This document shows, in pieces, positions 20,583 through 28,712 of a DNA stretch of 64,000 nt (positions are counted from its first letter, which is position 1; each line of letters opens with the position of its first letter). The stretch is from Sphingomonas sp. (GTDB taxonomy: Bacteria; Pseudomonadota; Alphaproteobacteria; Sphingomonadales; Sphingomonadaceae). The notes under the pieces are model-generated. The model worked only from the letters and a program-made list of their open reading frames with translations, did no database searches and was not told the DNA's origin. Position numbers and translations under genes: made by a program. The stretch is taken from positions 62,001-126,000 of the forward strand of contig NZ_JAFKLZ010000002.1 in the NCBI RefSeq assembly GCF_017304615.1, in the 5' to 3' direction.

Positions 20583-20900
20583 ATGCTGGTTGCGATATTG
20601 ATGGCGGTGCAGACGATCGCAGCCGCGCCGCCGCCCTTGCCCGCGGCCGGACCCGTCTTGCCCACGACGTTGCGAGTCGTGCCGAGTTGCGATCCAACGG
20701 GGGATGACATCGTGGTGTGCGGCAGGAAGGACAGTGACCAGTACCGCCTGCGCCCGCTCGGCCCGCCGCCCAATGGCAAGCCGCTGCCGCCGATGACGGC
20801 AAAGCTGGGCAACGGGACGATCGACGGGCGTGCGGTGCAGCGCTGCGTTGCCGGAATCTGCGCCCCGGCGGCGATGATAACGCTCAAACAGTCCTTCTAG
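20583..20900 (+). CDS. small exported protein of sphingomonad type
   Basis: A 105-residue protein with a short signal peptide (LVAILMAVQTIAAA), a proline/alanine-rich stretch, and a conserved core in which a cysteine, GDDIVVCGR and RLRPLGPPPNGKPLPP follow one another. The 'GDDIVVCGR' signature recurs in many small secreted proteins of sphingomonads; no function is known. Two more cysteines lie in RCVAGICAP, so two disulfides are possible. AGGAGG precedes the ATG. The stop converges with the small membrane protein gene at 20897, overlapping it by four bases. Confidence 0.65.
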   Translation: MLVAILMAVQTIAAAPPPLPAAGPVLPTTLRVVPSCDPTGDDIVVCGRKDSDQYRLRPLGPPPNGKPLPPMTAKLGNGTIDGRAVQRCVAGICAPAAMITLKQSF

Positions 20901-21202
20901 GACAGCCACCAGCCCGGATAGGTGGCGACGATCCCCACCGACAGGGCGATCGTCACCAACGTCCCGCCGACGTCGAGCGCCGCCATGGTCTGCAGTGAGC
21001 GCACGAGATTGCGCACGCCAAGCGCCAGAGCCAACACGCTCCATCCGACATACCAGCCCCAGTTCGCGTCCTGCGTCGCCAAGTGGAACAAGGCGAGCGC
21101 GAACACCGCGATACTGCCGATCATCGCCGCCGCGACGAGCACGATGCCGACGGGCAACATCGTGAAGCCGATGCGTCCCTCGCGGCGCTGTGCCGGTGTC
21201 AT
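20897..21202 (-). CDS. small membrane protein of unknown function
   Basis: A 101-residue protein with about three membrane segments (near residues 15-40, 50-62 and 75-96) and a basic N-terminus (MTPAQRREGR). I do not recognise the family. Its ATG shares one base with the recN stop (TGATG), which implies translational coupling behind recN, and it is the last gene before ligA on the same strand. The longer frame reading upstream is only a shadow of recN. Confidence 0.6.
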   Translation of the reverse strand: MTPAQRREGRIGFTMLPVGIVLVAAAMIGSIAVFALALFHLATQDANWGWYVGWSVLALALGVRNLVRSLQTMAALDVGGTLVTIALSVGIVATYPGWWLS

Positions 21203-22866
21203 CACGCTGCCTCCAGCAACCGTTCGGCCTGCGCGCGCGCCTCGTCGGTGATCGTCGCGCCCGACAACATGCGGGCGATCTCCTCGCGCCGCTCGCGCTC
21301 GTCGAGCGCGTGGACGCCGGTGCGCGTGACGGTGCCGTCGGACGACTTGGCGATGAAGAAATGGCGCTCGCCACGCGCCGCGACTTGCGGGCTGTGCGTC
21401 ACGACCAGCACTTGCGTGCGCTCGGCCAGCCGCGCGAGCCGCTCGCCGATCGCCGAGGCCACCGCGCCGCCGACGCCGCGGTCGATCTCGTCGAACACCA
21501 TCGTCGCCGCCCCGCCTTCCTCCGCCAGCGCAACCTTGAGCGCCAGGATGAAGCGCGACAATTCGCCGCCAGACGCGATCCTGGTCAGCGCCGCGAACGG
21601 CGCGCCGGGGTTGGTCGAAATCTCGAACTCGACGCGATCCTTGCCGCCCGCGCCCCATTGTTCCTCCGGCAGCGCCGCGACCACGGTGCGGAACCGCGCG
21701 GCGTCGAGCTTGAGTGGGGCGAGTTCGCCTGCCACCGCGCGGTCGAGCCGTTCGGCGGCAACGTGGCGCTCCGCCGACAGCGCGTCGGCGGCGGCTTCGT
21801 ATTGGGCGCGCGTTTCCGCCACCTTTGCGGCGAGCGCGGCCAGCCCCTCCTCCCCCGCCTCGATCGTCGCCAGCCGCGCCGCCATCCCGTCGGTCAGCGC
21901 AGCGAGCTCGCCGGGCTGGACGCGATGCTTCCGCGCCATCGCACGAAGGTCGAACAGCCGCGCCTCGTCTTCCTCCAGCGCCCGGGGATCAAACATCAGC
22001 GCTTGGCGGGCCGCGTGGATAGAATCCTCGGCCAGCGCGCCCTCGTTGATCGCACGGTCGATCGCGGCCAGCGCCTCGGCGAGCGCCGGGTGCGCGTCGG
22101 CAATCCGTTCCAGCGCGCGCGCCACCTGGCGAAGCTGCGCCATTCCGCCGTCCGACCCACCGAGCCATGTGTCCAGCGAGGTCATATCATCGGCGATCCT
22201 TTCCGCGCGCTGCATCGTGCGGCGGCGATCGGCCAGCGCTTCCTCCTCGCCAGGTTCGGGAGCGAGTTGACGCAATTCTCCCACCGCATGTTCCAGATAG
22301 TCGCGGTCGCGCGCCGCGGCGTCGACCTGATCCCGCGCGTCGCGCAACGCCTGTTCCGCCTCGCGCCATGCCCGGTGTGCGTCGGCGACACTGCCCGCGC
22401 GGCATTTTCCGAACGCATCCAGAAGCGCACGATGCCCGCTCGGCGCGAGCAAACCCCTGTCGTCGTGCTGGCCGTGCACTTCGACCAGATGCTGCGCCAG
22501 ATCGCGCAGCAATCCCGCCGACGCCGGCTGGTCGTTGACGAACCCGCGGCTGCCGCCGTCGGCCTTGACGATGCGCCGGATGATCAGCGGTTCGCCGGCT
22601 TCGACGTCGAAGCCGTTGTCGGCCAGCAATGCCGCGATCGGACCGTCGGCATGCGGCGTGTCGAAGCTCGCCGTGACCACCGCCTGCGCCGCGCCCTGCC
22701 GCACCAGTCCGCTGTCGGCGCGTGCGCCCAGCGCCAACCCAAGTGCGTCGAGCAGGATCGACTTGCCCGCGCCGGTCTCACCCGTCAGCACGCCGAGCCC
22801 ACCGCCGAACTCGAGCTCCAGCGCCTCGATCAGCACGACGTCACGAATGGCGAGCGCGGTCAGCAT
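21202..22866 (-). CDS. recN: DNA repair protein RecN
   Basis: An SMC-like ATPase of double-strand break repair that promotes RecA function. The 554-residue protein has Walker A GETGAGKS at 29-36, the family-specific VHGQHDDR near residue 135, a long coiled-coil middle, and the C-terminal ABC signature ASGGELSRF, then Walker B VFDEID and a THSPQVA switch. It lies 40 bp after bamD on the same strand and is followed by the coupled small membrane protein. Confidence 0.95.
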   Translation of the reverse strand: MLTALAIRDVVLIEALELEFGGGLGVLTGETGAGKSILLDALGLALGARADSGLVRQGAAQAVVTASFDTPHADGPIAALLADNGFDVEAGEPLIIRRIVKADGGSRGFVNDQPASAGLLRDLAQHLVEVHGQHDDRGLLAPSGHRALLDAFGKCRAGSVADAHRAWREAEQALRDARDQVDAAARDRDYLEHAVGELRQLAPEPGEEEALADRRRTMQRAERIADDMTSLDTWLGGSDGGMAQLRQVARALERIADAHPALAEALAAIDRAINEGALAEDSIHAARQALMFDPRALEEDEARLFDLRAMARKHRVQPGELAALTDGMAARLATIEAGEEGLAALAAKVAETRAQYEAAADALSAERHVAAERLDRAVAGELAPLKLDAARFRTVVAALPEEQWGAGGKDRVEFEISTNPGAPFAALTRIASGGELSRFILALKVALAEEGGAATMVFDEIDRGVGGAVASAIGERLARLAERTQVLVVTHSPQVAARGERHFFIAKSSDGTVTRTGVHALDERERREEIARMLSGATITDEARAQAERLLEAA

Positions 22867-22906
22867 AGCGGCTGTCTTACCGGCAAGTCCGCCGCCGGGT
22901 CATCGC

Positions 22907-23851
22907 TTATTTCGGCGGCCCGCTGCCCGCGCCGCCGGTGTTGCTGGTCCCGGTCGATCCCGCGCCCTGGTCCTTCGGCGCGATGCCCGGGGTCCCGGGA
23001 GCTACGGGTTGTGCATCCTTCATGCCCAAGGGTACCGGCAGCTCGCCCGGGCCCAGCGGCTTGGCCGGCGTCCAGGGATGCTTTTGCATCAGATCATAGG
23101 CACGTTTGTACCACTCGGTGCCTGGATAGTTGGCGCCGAGCACCGCCGCCGCCTTTTGCGCCTCCTCCGGCACGCCGAGCGCGAGATAGGTTTCGGTCAA
23201 CCGCATCAGCGCCTCCGGCACGTGCGTCGTGGTCTGATACTGATCGATCACCGTACGGAAGCGCAGCGTCGCGGCAAGCCACTGACCGCGCGTCTCATAG
23301 AATCGCCCGATCTCCATTTCCTTGCCGGCCAGGTGATCGCGGACCAGGTCGATCTTCAGCCGCGCGTCGGCGGCGTATTTGGAATTGGGATAGCGGCGTA
23401 CCAGTTCGCCCAAGGCATCCTGCGCCTGCTGGGTGATCTTCTGGTCGCGCGTCACGTCGGCGATCTGTTCGTAATAGCCGAGCGCGACGAGGTAATAGGC
23501 ATAAGGCGCGTCGCGATTGCCCGGATGGACCGAGATGAAGCGCTGAGCCGACTGGATTGATTCGGTGTAGCTCTGGTCCATGTAATAGCTGAACGCGCTC
23601 ATCAACTGCGCGCGGCGCGCCCAGACCGAATAGGGGTGCTGGCGCTCGACTTCGTCGAACAGCACCGCAGCTTCCTTGTAGCGGCCCTGGTCGAGCCGGC
23701 GCTTGGCGAGCGAATAGAGCGTGCCGACGTCGCGCGCGACATAGGGCACGTCGCCCTTCTTGAGGCCGCCGCGACCGGCGCACCCCGCGACGGGGATTGC
23801 AAGGACGGCGATCAGCGCGAGTGCGAGCGAGCGAGACGGAAGATTACGCAT
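22907..23851 (-). CDS. bamD: outer-membrane assembly lipoprotein BamD
   Basis: An essential lipoprotein of the BAM complex that inserts beta-barrels such as the TonB receptors nearby. The 314-residue precursor has a lipobox with C24 (IPVAGC), then TPR-type helical repeats, including the conserved FDEVERQHPYS and YLVALGYYEQI segments. The C-terminus carries a long Pro/Gly/Thr-rich tail (about residues 270-314), which is probably disordered and longer than in E. coli. The start at 23851 gives a proper lipoprotein signal. In related genomes this gene follows lpxC; here the upstream plus strand holds manA instead. Confidence 0.93.
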   Translation of the reverse strand: MRNLPSRSLALALIAVLAIPVAGCAGRGGLKKGDVPYVARDVGTLYSLAKRRLDQGRYKEAAVLFDEVERQHPYSVWARRAQLMSAFSYYMDQSYTESIQSAQRFISVHPGNRDAPYAYYLVALGYYEQIADVTRDQKITQQAQDALGELVRRYPNSKYAADARLKIDLVRDHLAGKEMEIGRFYETRGQWLAATLRFRTVIDQYQTTTHVPEALMRLTETYLALGVPEEAQKAAAVLGANYPGTEWYKRAYDLMQKHPWTPAKPLGPGELPVPLGMKDAQPVAPGTPGIAPKDQGAGSTGTSNTGGAGSGPPK

Positions 23852-23980
23852 TGAAAGTCGCCTTAGCCGAGCGTCGGGGATGCGAACAATGGTTTTTGCT
23901 TGTGGCTTTTTCACGGCAAGGATCGCAACGTCCCGCCCGCGCGTTGGCGCGCTTTACCGAATACAGGGAGGGCCAATCGA

Positions 23981-24805
23981 ATGACCGCAACCTTGCTCGC
24001 CACCAAGCGCGTCGAAAAGCCGTGGGGCCGGCACGACCTGTGGCCCGGATTCGCCAATCCCGCGCCCGATGCGCCGCCGATCGGCGAGATATGGTTCCAG
24101 ACGCCGGATGCCGGCACGCCCGAACTGCTGATCAAATATCTGTTCCCGGGTGAAAGTCTGTCGGTGCAGGATCACCCGACCGACGCCGCTGCGCAGGCCG
24201 CGGGCTATCCGCGCGGCAAGGACGAATGCTGGGTGATCCTGGCCGCCGATCCGGGCGCGACGATCGCGCTAGGGACGAAGGAGCCGACCACGCGCGCGGC
24301 GCTGCGCAAGGGCGCCGAGGACGGGTCGATCGTCGACATGCTCGACTGGAAACCGGTCAAGGCGGGCGATTTCCTCTATTCGCCCGCGGGCACGATCCAC
24401 GCGATCGGCGGGGGAATCACGCTGGTCGAGGTGCAGCAGAATGTCGACCTGACCTATCGCCTCTACGATTACGGCAGCGACCGCGAACTCCATCTCGATC
24501 AGGGCCTCGCGATCGCCGATCCTAATCCCTTCACGCCTCAGCCGATCGTCGGCGAAGTGAGCGAGGGCCGTACGGTCCTGTGTGAGGGACCGAAGTTCGT
24601 GCTGGAACGCTGGGCCGGTGGCGACCGCGACATTGCGCTGCCTGATGGCGTGACCGGTTGGCTGACGCCACTGAAGGGAGAAGGCGTAGTCGATGGGGTC
24701 GCGTGGCGCGCGGGCGAATGCGTGACCGTGACGGGGGCCGTGCGCCTTCATGCCGCCGCGGGAAGCGACCTGTTGTTCGCCTATCCCGGCGATAAAAGGA
24801 TCTGA
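23981..24805 (+). CDS. manA: class I mannose-6-phosphate isomerase
   Basis: Interconverts mannose 6-phosphate and fructose 6-phosphate, feeding GDP-mannose and polysaccharide synthesis. The 274-residue cupin has the N-terminal EKPWGRHDLW block, metal-site residues in SVQDHP and ECWVIL, and the IHAIGGGITLVEVQQN active-site strand that supplies a further histidine and glutamate. It is short compared with the about 390-residue E. coli enzyme but normal for the bacterial short form. GGGAGG nine bases upstream supports the ATG. The glycosyltransferase follows 56 bp downstream. Confidence 0.85.
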   Translation: MTATLLATKRVEKPWGRHDLWPGFANPAPDAPPIGEIWFQTPDAGTPELLIKYLFPGESLSVQDHPTDAAAQAAGYPRGKDECWVILAADPGATIALGTKEPTTRAALRKGAEDGSIVDMLDWKPVKAGDFLYSPAGTIHAIGGGITLVEVQQNVDLTYRLYDYGSDRELHLDQGLAIADPNPFTPQPIVGEVSEGRTVLCEGPKFVLERWAGGDRDIALPDGVTGWLTPLKGEGVVDGVAWRAGECVTVTGAVRLHAAAGSDLLFAYPGDKRI

Positions 24806-24861
24806 CGAGTCGCTCGGCAGGGGTCGAGAGGCTATTAACCACCCCGCGCTAAGGAAGCCGC

Positions 24862-26031
24862 ATGCTGCGCGTCCTGACGCTTTCCACCCTGTTCCCCGAC
24901 GCCACCCGGCGTAATTTCGGCGTGTTCGTCGAGCGCCAGACGCTGGGACTCGCCGCGCATCCGGACGTCGAGCTGCGCGTCGTCGCCCCTGTGGGCCTGC
25001 CCCCCTTCCCGCTCAGCCGACGCGGGCGTCATGCCGCGCTCGCGAAACTGCCGCTCGGCGAGCAATGGGAAGGCATCGATGTCTACCGCGCACGCTTCGT
25101 CGCGACGCCGGGGACGGCGGGACGCTTTTTCGCCGCATCGCTGACCAAGGCGCTTGCCCCGCTTCTCACCGATCTGCGTCGCGACTTTCCGTTCGACGTG
25201 ATCGACGCGTCGTTCTTCTTCCCCGACGGGCCTGCTGCGGTCGCGCTTGGTAAGCGCTTCGGTGTGCCGGTATCGATCAAGGCGCGCGGCGGCGACATCC
25301 ATTATTGGGGCCGCTCCACCGTGACCGGTGGTCAGGTGCGCCGCGCGGGCCAGGCTGCGGACGGGCTGCTCGCCGTGTCGGAGGCGATGAAACGCGACAT
25401 GGCGGCGTTGGGCATGCCCGCCGACCACATCCGCGTCCACCACACCGGCGTCGATCTCGGCCAGTTCGCGCCGCGCGACCGTGGCGTCGCAAAGGCGTTG
25501 TTCAACGTATCTGGGCCGCTGGTCGTGTCGATCGGTGCACTGATCGAGCGCAAGGGACACGAGGTCGTGATCGAAGCGATCGCGGCACTGCCCAACGCGA
25601 CGTTGATTATCGCCGGCGAGGGCGCGCATCGCCCCGTGCTAGAATCCCGGATCGCCGAACTCGGTGTCGGCGACCGCGTCCGCCTGCTCGGATCCGTGCC
25701 ACACGCGGAGATGGCGGCGTTGCTCGGCGCCGCCGACGTGATGGCGCTGGCGTCGGCGAGCGAAGGCCTCGCCAATGCTTGGGTCGAAGCGCTCGCGTGC
25801 GGGACGCCGATCGTCGTGCCCGACGTTGGCGGCGCCAGCGAAGTGGTGACCGAGCGCGCTTATGGTCGGATGGTGGGTCGGTCGCCCGCCGGATTCGCCT
25901 CTGGGATCACTGCAGTGCTCGCCGACCGCACGCCCGCCGCCAAGGTCCGCGAAGGCGCTGAACGCTTCACCTGGGAAGCGAACACCGCCGCGCTGTACGA
26001 GCATCTGGCGGGGCTGGTTCAGCATCGCTGA
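24862..26031 (+). CDS. GT4-family glycosyltransferase
   Basis: A 389-residue cytoplasmic, retaining glycosyltransferase of the GT-B fold. The N-terminal Rossmann half starts VLTLSTLFPDATRRNFGVFV, a typical acceptor-loop opening. The C-terminal donor half has SIGALIERKGHE, the VRLLGSVPHAEM strand and the EGLANAWVEALACGTPIV motif with the catalytic EX7E-type glutamates. The sugar and acceptor cannot be deduced. AAGGAAG precedes the ATG. Adjacent manA suggests a mannose-containing glycan. The last codons form a perfect 11-bp hairpin. Confidence 0.85.
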   Translation: MLRVLTLSTLFPDATRRNFGVFVERQTLGLAAHPDVELRVVAPVGLPPFPLSRRGRHAALAKLPLGEQWEGIDVYRARFVATPGTAGRFFAASLTKALAPLLTDLRRDFPFDVIDASFFFPDGPAAVALGKRFGVPVSIKARGGDIHYWGRSTVTGGQVRRAGQAADGLLAVSEAMKRDMAALGMPADHIRVHHTGVDLGQFAPRDRGVAKALFNVSGPLVVSIGALIERKGHEVVIEAIAALPNATLIIAGEGAHRPVLESRIAELGVGDRVRLLGSVPHAEMAALLGAADVMALASASEGLANAWVEALACGTPIVVPDVGGASEVVTERAYGRMVGRSPAGFASGITAVLADRTPAAKVREGAERFTWEANTAALYEHLAGLVQHR

Positions 26032-26037
26032 ACCAGC
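26013..26037. terminator. perfect hairpin spanning the glycosyltransferase stop
   Basis: GCTGGTTCAGC, loop ATC, GCTGAACCAGC: an 11-bp perfect stem that contains the last codons and the TGA stop of the glycosyltransferase. It lies between two convergent genes (the DUF3089 stop is at 26047). The T-tail is poor on either strand, so it may protect mRNA ends more than terminate. Confidence 0.4.
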
Positions 26038-26046
26038 ATTTGCGCC

Positions 26047-27300
26047 TTATTTCTTCGGTGCGGGGAGCGGGACGCCGCGCCACGACGCGGCCTGATACTC
26101 GCTGAGCGTCACCAGATTGCCCATCTCCACAGGCATGTCGATCAGGTGGAGGCCCCAATCCTTCAAGACCGCGCCATCGACGACAACGTCGCCGACGATC
26201 GTGTCGGTGCGCGTATCCTTGGGGTCGGCGTTGACCGTCACCGCGAGGTAATTGAACGCGCCGTTCGACACGCATTCCGCCGAAATCAGGCCCGGGACCG
26301 ACACGAACGACGTCGTCACTGGCGCGTTGTCGGTGGTCCACGGACCCATCGGCGCGCTCGCCAGCCCCGCGCCTTTCGCGCCGAGGATCGCATCGGTCAC
26401 CACCTTGCCGCCACCAAGCGCCGCGGGATTGGTGCAGGCGGCGACCATGCCCGGCTGATCGGCGATCTTGCCGAAGCGGCTGTTTTCAGGGGGCGGCGCA
26501 TCGGCACGGAAGGTCACATAGCTGACAACGCACCCATATTGATTCATCGACTTGCACAATCTGGTGCGCTTGAAGTCGCCGCCAACGTCCGCACCCGGGG
26601 GCACCGCGACGTTGGTGCCGATCAGATACGCCGCGACCAGCTTGCGCTTCATGTCGGCATCGTTCTCGATCACCTGGGCGAGGAGCTGCTTGAGGATGCC
26701 GGCGCCCTGGCTGTGCCCGATCAGCACGACGCCACGGCCGTTATTGTCGCGCTTCAGGTAATTGTACCACGCCGCCTCGACGTCGAGATAGGCGAGCTTG
26801 CGGTCGGCGGCGCTGGCCTTGCCGGCCATGATGTCGCGCAGCGCGGTCAGCGTGACCTGGCGATACATTGGCGCGAACACGCGGCACTTGGCGGCGAAGC
26901 GCGCGGCCTGGGCAGCAGCGACCTGCTTTTCCTCCGGCCCGATATTGAGGTCGCTGTTCGGCGTCGGGTCGAGCGACACGGTCGGATAAACGTAGAAACA
27001 ATCGAAGGTCGGCGCCGGATCGGCTTTGAATTTGACGATCTTGGGCTTGCCGGTGGCAGGGATCACCGTGACGTTCTGGTCGACCGCGCACGCATCCTGC
27101 CGACCAGGACGGCAAAGCCAGCCGGCGTCGGTGTTATAGTCGGGCGCAGGAATCGGCGCGAATTGCGGTGCAGGGGGCGGCGGGGCCGGTGCCACTACGG
27201 GAGCCGGTGCTGGCGCGGCAGGAGTCGTCACTGGTGGTGTCGTCTGCGCCGACGCCGAAGCGGCGGCCAATACAGCGCCTATCGCCAGAATATATCGCAT
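26047..27300 (-). CDS. DUF3089 exported alpha/beta hydrolase
   Basis: A 417-residue exported protein: a signal peptide (LAIGAVLAAASASAQ), a Pro/Ala-rich linker at about 20-55, then a hydrolase-like domain of the DUF3089 family. The elbow GHSQG at 195-199 supplies a nucleophile serine, and preceding strands read DCFYVYPTVSLD. Cysteines at about 63, 71 and 101, with more downstream, suggest disulfides in the periplasm. DUF3089 enzymes are predicted serine hydrolases without a known substrate. GGGAGAG precedes the ATG. The gene stands alone between a convergent glycosyltransferase and the Mth938 gene. Confidence 0.8.
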   Translation of the reverse strand: MRYILAIGAVLAAASASAQTTPPVTTPAAPAPAPVVAPAPPPPAPQFAPIPAPDYNTDAGWLCRPGRQDACAVDQNVTVIPATGKPKIVKFKADPAPTFDCFYVYPTVSLDPTPNSDLNIGPEEKQVAAAQAARFAAKCRVFAPMYRQVTLTALRDIMAGKASAADRKLAYLDVEAAWYNYLKRDNNGRGVVLIGHSQGAGILKQLLAQVIENDADMKRKLVAAYLIGTNVAVPPGADVGGDFKRTRLCKSMNQYGCVVSYVTFRADAPPPENSRFGKIADQPGMVAACTNPAALGGGKVVTDAILGAKGAGLASAPMGPWTTDNAPVTTSFVSVPGLISAECVSNGAFNYLAVTVNADPKDTRTDTIVGDVVVDGAVLKDWGLHLIDMPVEMGNLVTLSEYQAASWRGVPLPAPKK

Positions 27301-27357
27301 AAACGCTCTCCCCCATCCAGATTCGCCCGAAAGCTTATCCGCTAGCAGATGGCGCGA

Positions 27358-27732
27358 TCAAGCCTCGATGGGATAGAAAGCGCCCGCGATCCAGCGCCCC
27401 TCACCGCGCAGCACGGCCCACGCGCGCGCCGCCGCACGGCTGTCCATCGCCTCGACGCCGATGCCCCGCGCCTCGAGCGCGCGGACCAACGTCACCGGCG
27501 GGCGAACCAACGTGCTGCCGGTGCCCAGGAGCAGGAATTCGGGTTGCGGATCAAGCGCGAGAAGCGGCGCGAGAGCAGCCTCGTCCAGAGCCGCCAGCGC
27601 GGGTGGGGACCATTCGTCGGCGCGCTCCGGTGTGATCGCCAGCGCGCGATAGATATTGTCATCGACACGGAATCCCGCAGCCGACAATCCGCTGACGACC
27701 GGCCCGTCCGCGCCGGTCCGGTCCATGCGCAT
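27358..27732 (-). CDS. Mth938-like domain protein
   Basis: A 124-residue soluble protein of the Mth938/NDUFAF3-like family, with PEFLLLGTGSTLVRPP and a following DSRAAARAWAVLRGEGR helix. In mitochondria a relative helps assemble complex I; the bacterial role is unknown. It sits at the end of the yajC-secD-secF operon and its ATG shares one base with the secF stop (TGATG), a conserved arrangement in alphaproteobacteria that suggests a link with membrane protein biogenesis. Confidence 0.82.
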   Translation of the reverse strand: MRMDRTGADGPVVSGLSAAGFRVDDNIYRALAITPERADEWSPPALAALDEAALAPLLALDPQPEFLLLGTGSTLVRPPVTLVRALEARGIGVEAMDSRAAARAWAVLRGEGRWIAGAFYPIEA

Positions 27733-28700
27733 CAGCCGACGCGTTCCGCACCGTCGATCGCCGACTTCTTGCCGGGCTTGTCGGTGGTCGCCACCGGTTC
27801 TGCGCGCAGGCCCAACGTGATCAGCAGCGACGACGACACGTAGATCGACGAATAGGTGCCGACGATCACGCCGAGGATCATCGCCGCGGTGAAGCCGCGC
27901 AGCACGTGTCCGCCGAAGATAAGCAGCGAGGCGAGCGCGAGCAGGATCGTCAGCGAGGTCATGACGGTGCGCGGCAGCGTCTCGTTGACCGACAGGTTGA
28001 TGATCTCGCGCATGTCCATCTTGCGGTATCGGCGCATGTTCTCGCGGATGCGGTCGTCGATCACGATCTTGTCGTTGATCGAATAGCCGATGATCGTCAG
28101 CACGGCGGCGACGATATTGAGGTCGAACTCAAGCTGCGTCAGCGCGAAGAAGCCGATCGTCATCAGCACGTCGTGGACGATCGCGACGCCCGTCGAGACG
28201 CCGAACTGCCATTCGAAGCGGAAGATCGCAAAGAGACAGATGCCGATCACCGCAAGCGCCACGGCGAGCAAGCCGTTGCGGACCAGTTCGCCCGACACCT
28301 TGCCCGACACCGCGTCCTGCTTCGAGAATTTGGCGCCCGGGAAGTTTGCGGTCAGCGCCGCCTTCACCGATTCGACCACCTTATTGGTGGCGGCGGCGTC
28401 GGCGCTTTCGGGGCGCGGCAGGCGGATCGACAGCGTCTTGTCGCTGCCCACCGTCTGCAATTGCGCGTCGCCGAAGCCGAGGCGGTCGACCACCGAGCGC
28501 ACCTTGTTCTGGTCGGGCGCGGTCGCGAAGGTTTCCTCGATCATGATGCCGCCGACGAAGTCGACGCCGAGATTGAGCCCCTTGAGCGGCACGAGCGCGA
28601 TCGCTGCCAGCGTCAGCAGCGTCGTCAGCCCGAACGCCCAATACCGCAGGCGGACGAAATCGAAATTGGTGTTGTCGGGGATGATCTTGAGCAGACGCAT
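27732..28700 (-). CDS. secF: protein translocase subunit SecF
   Basis: A 322-residue inner-membrane subunit that uses the proton gradient, with SecD, to pull proteins through SecYEG. It has six membrane segments, a periplasmic domain after the first, the LGVDFVGGIMIEE block, and the conserved VAAVLTIIGYSINDKIVIDDRIREN segment. The C-terminal tail is polar (TTDKPGKKSA). It follows secD by 12 bp; AAGGGG precedes the ATG. Confidence 0.95.
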   Translation of the reverse strand: MRLLKIIPDNTNFDFVRLRYWAFGLTTLLTLAAIALVPLKGLNLGVDFVGGIMIEETFATAPDQNKVRSVVDRLGFGDAQLQTVGSDKTLSIRLPRPESADAAATNKVVESVKAALTANFPGAKFSKQDAVSGKVSGELVRNGLLAVALAVIGICLFAIFRFEWQFGVSTGVAIVHDVLMTIGFFALTQLEFDLNIVAAVLTIIGYSINDKIVIDDRIRENMRRYRKMDMREIINLSVNETLPRTVMTSLTILLALASLLIFGGHVLRGFTAAMILGVIVGTYSSIYVSSSLLITLGLRAEPVATTDKPGKKSAIDGAERVG

Positions 28701-28712
28701 CGTCGCGGCCCC

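Noticed and set aside
26146..27345. A 399-codon plus-strand frame over the DUF3089 gene
   Set aside because: Antisense artefact; the minus strand has a signal peptide and GHSQG elbow.
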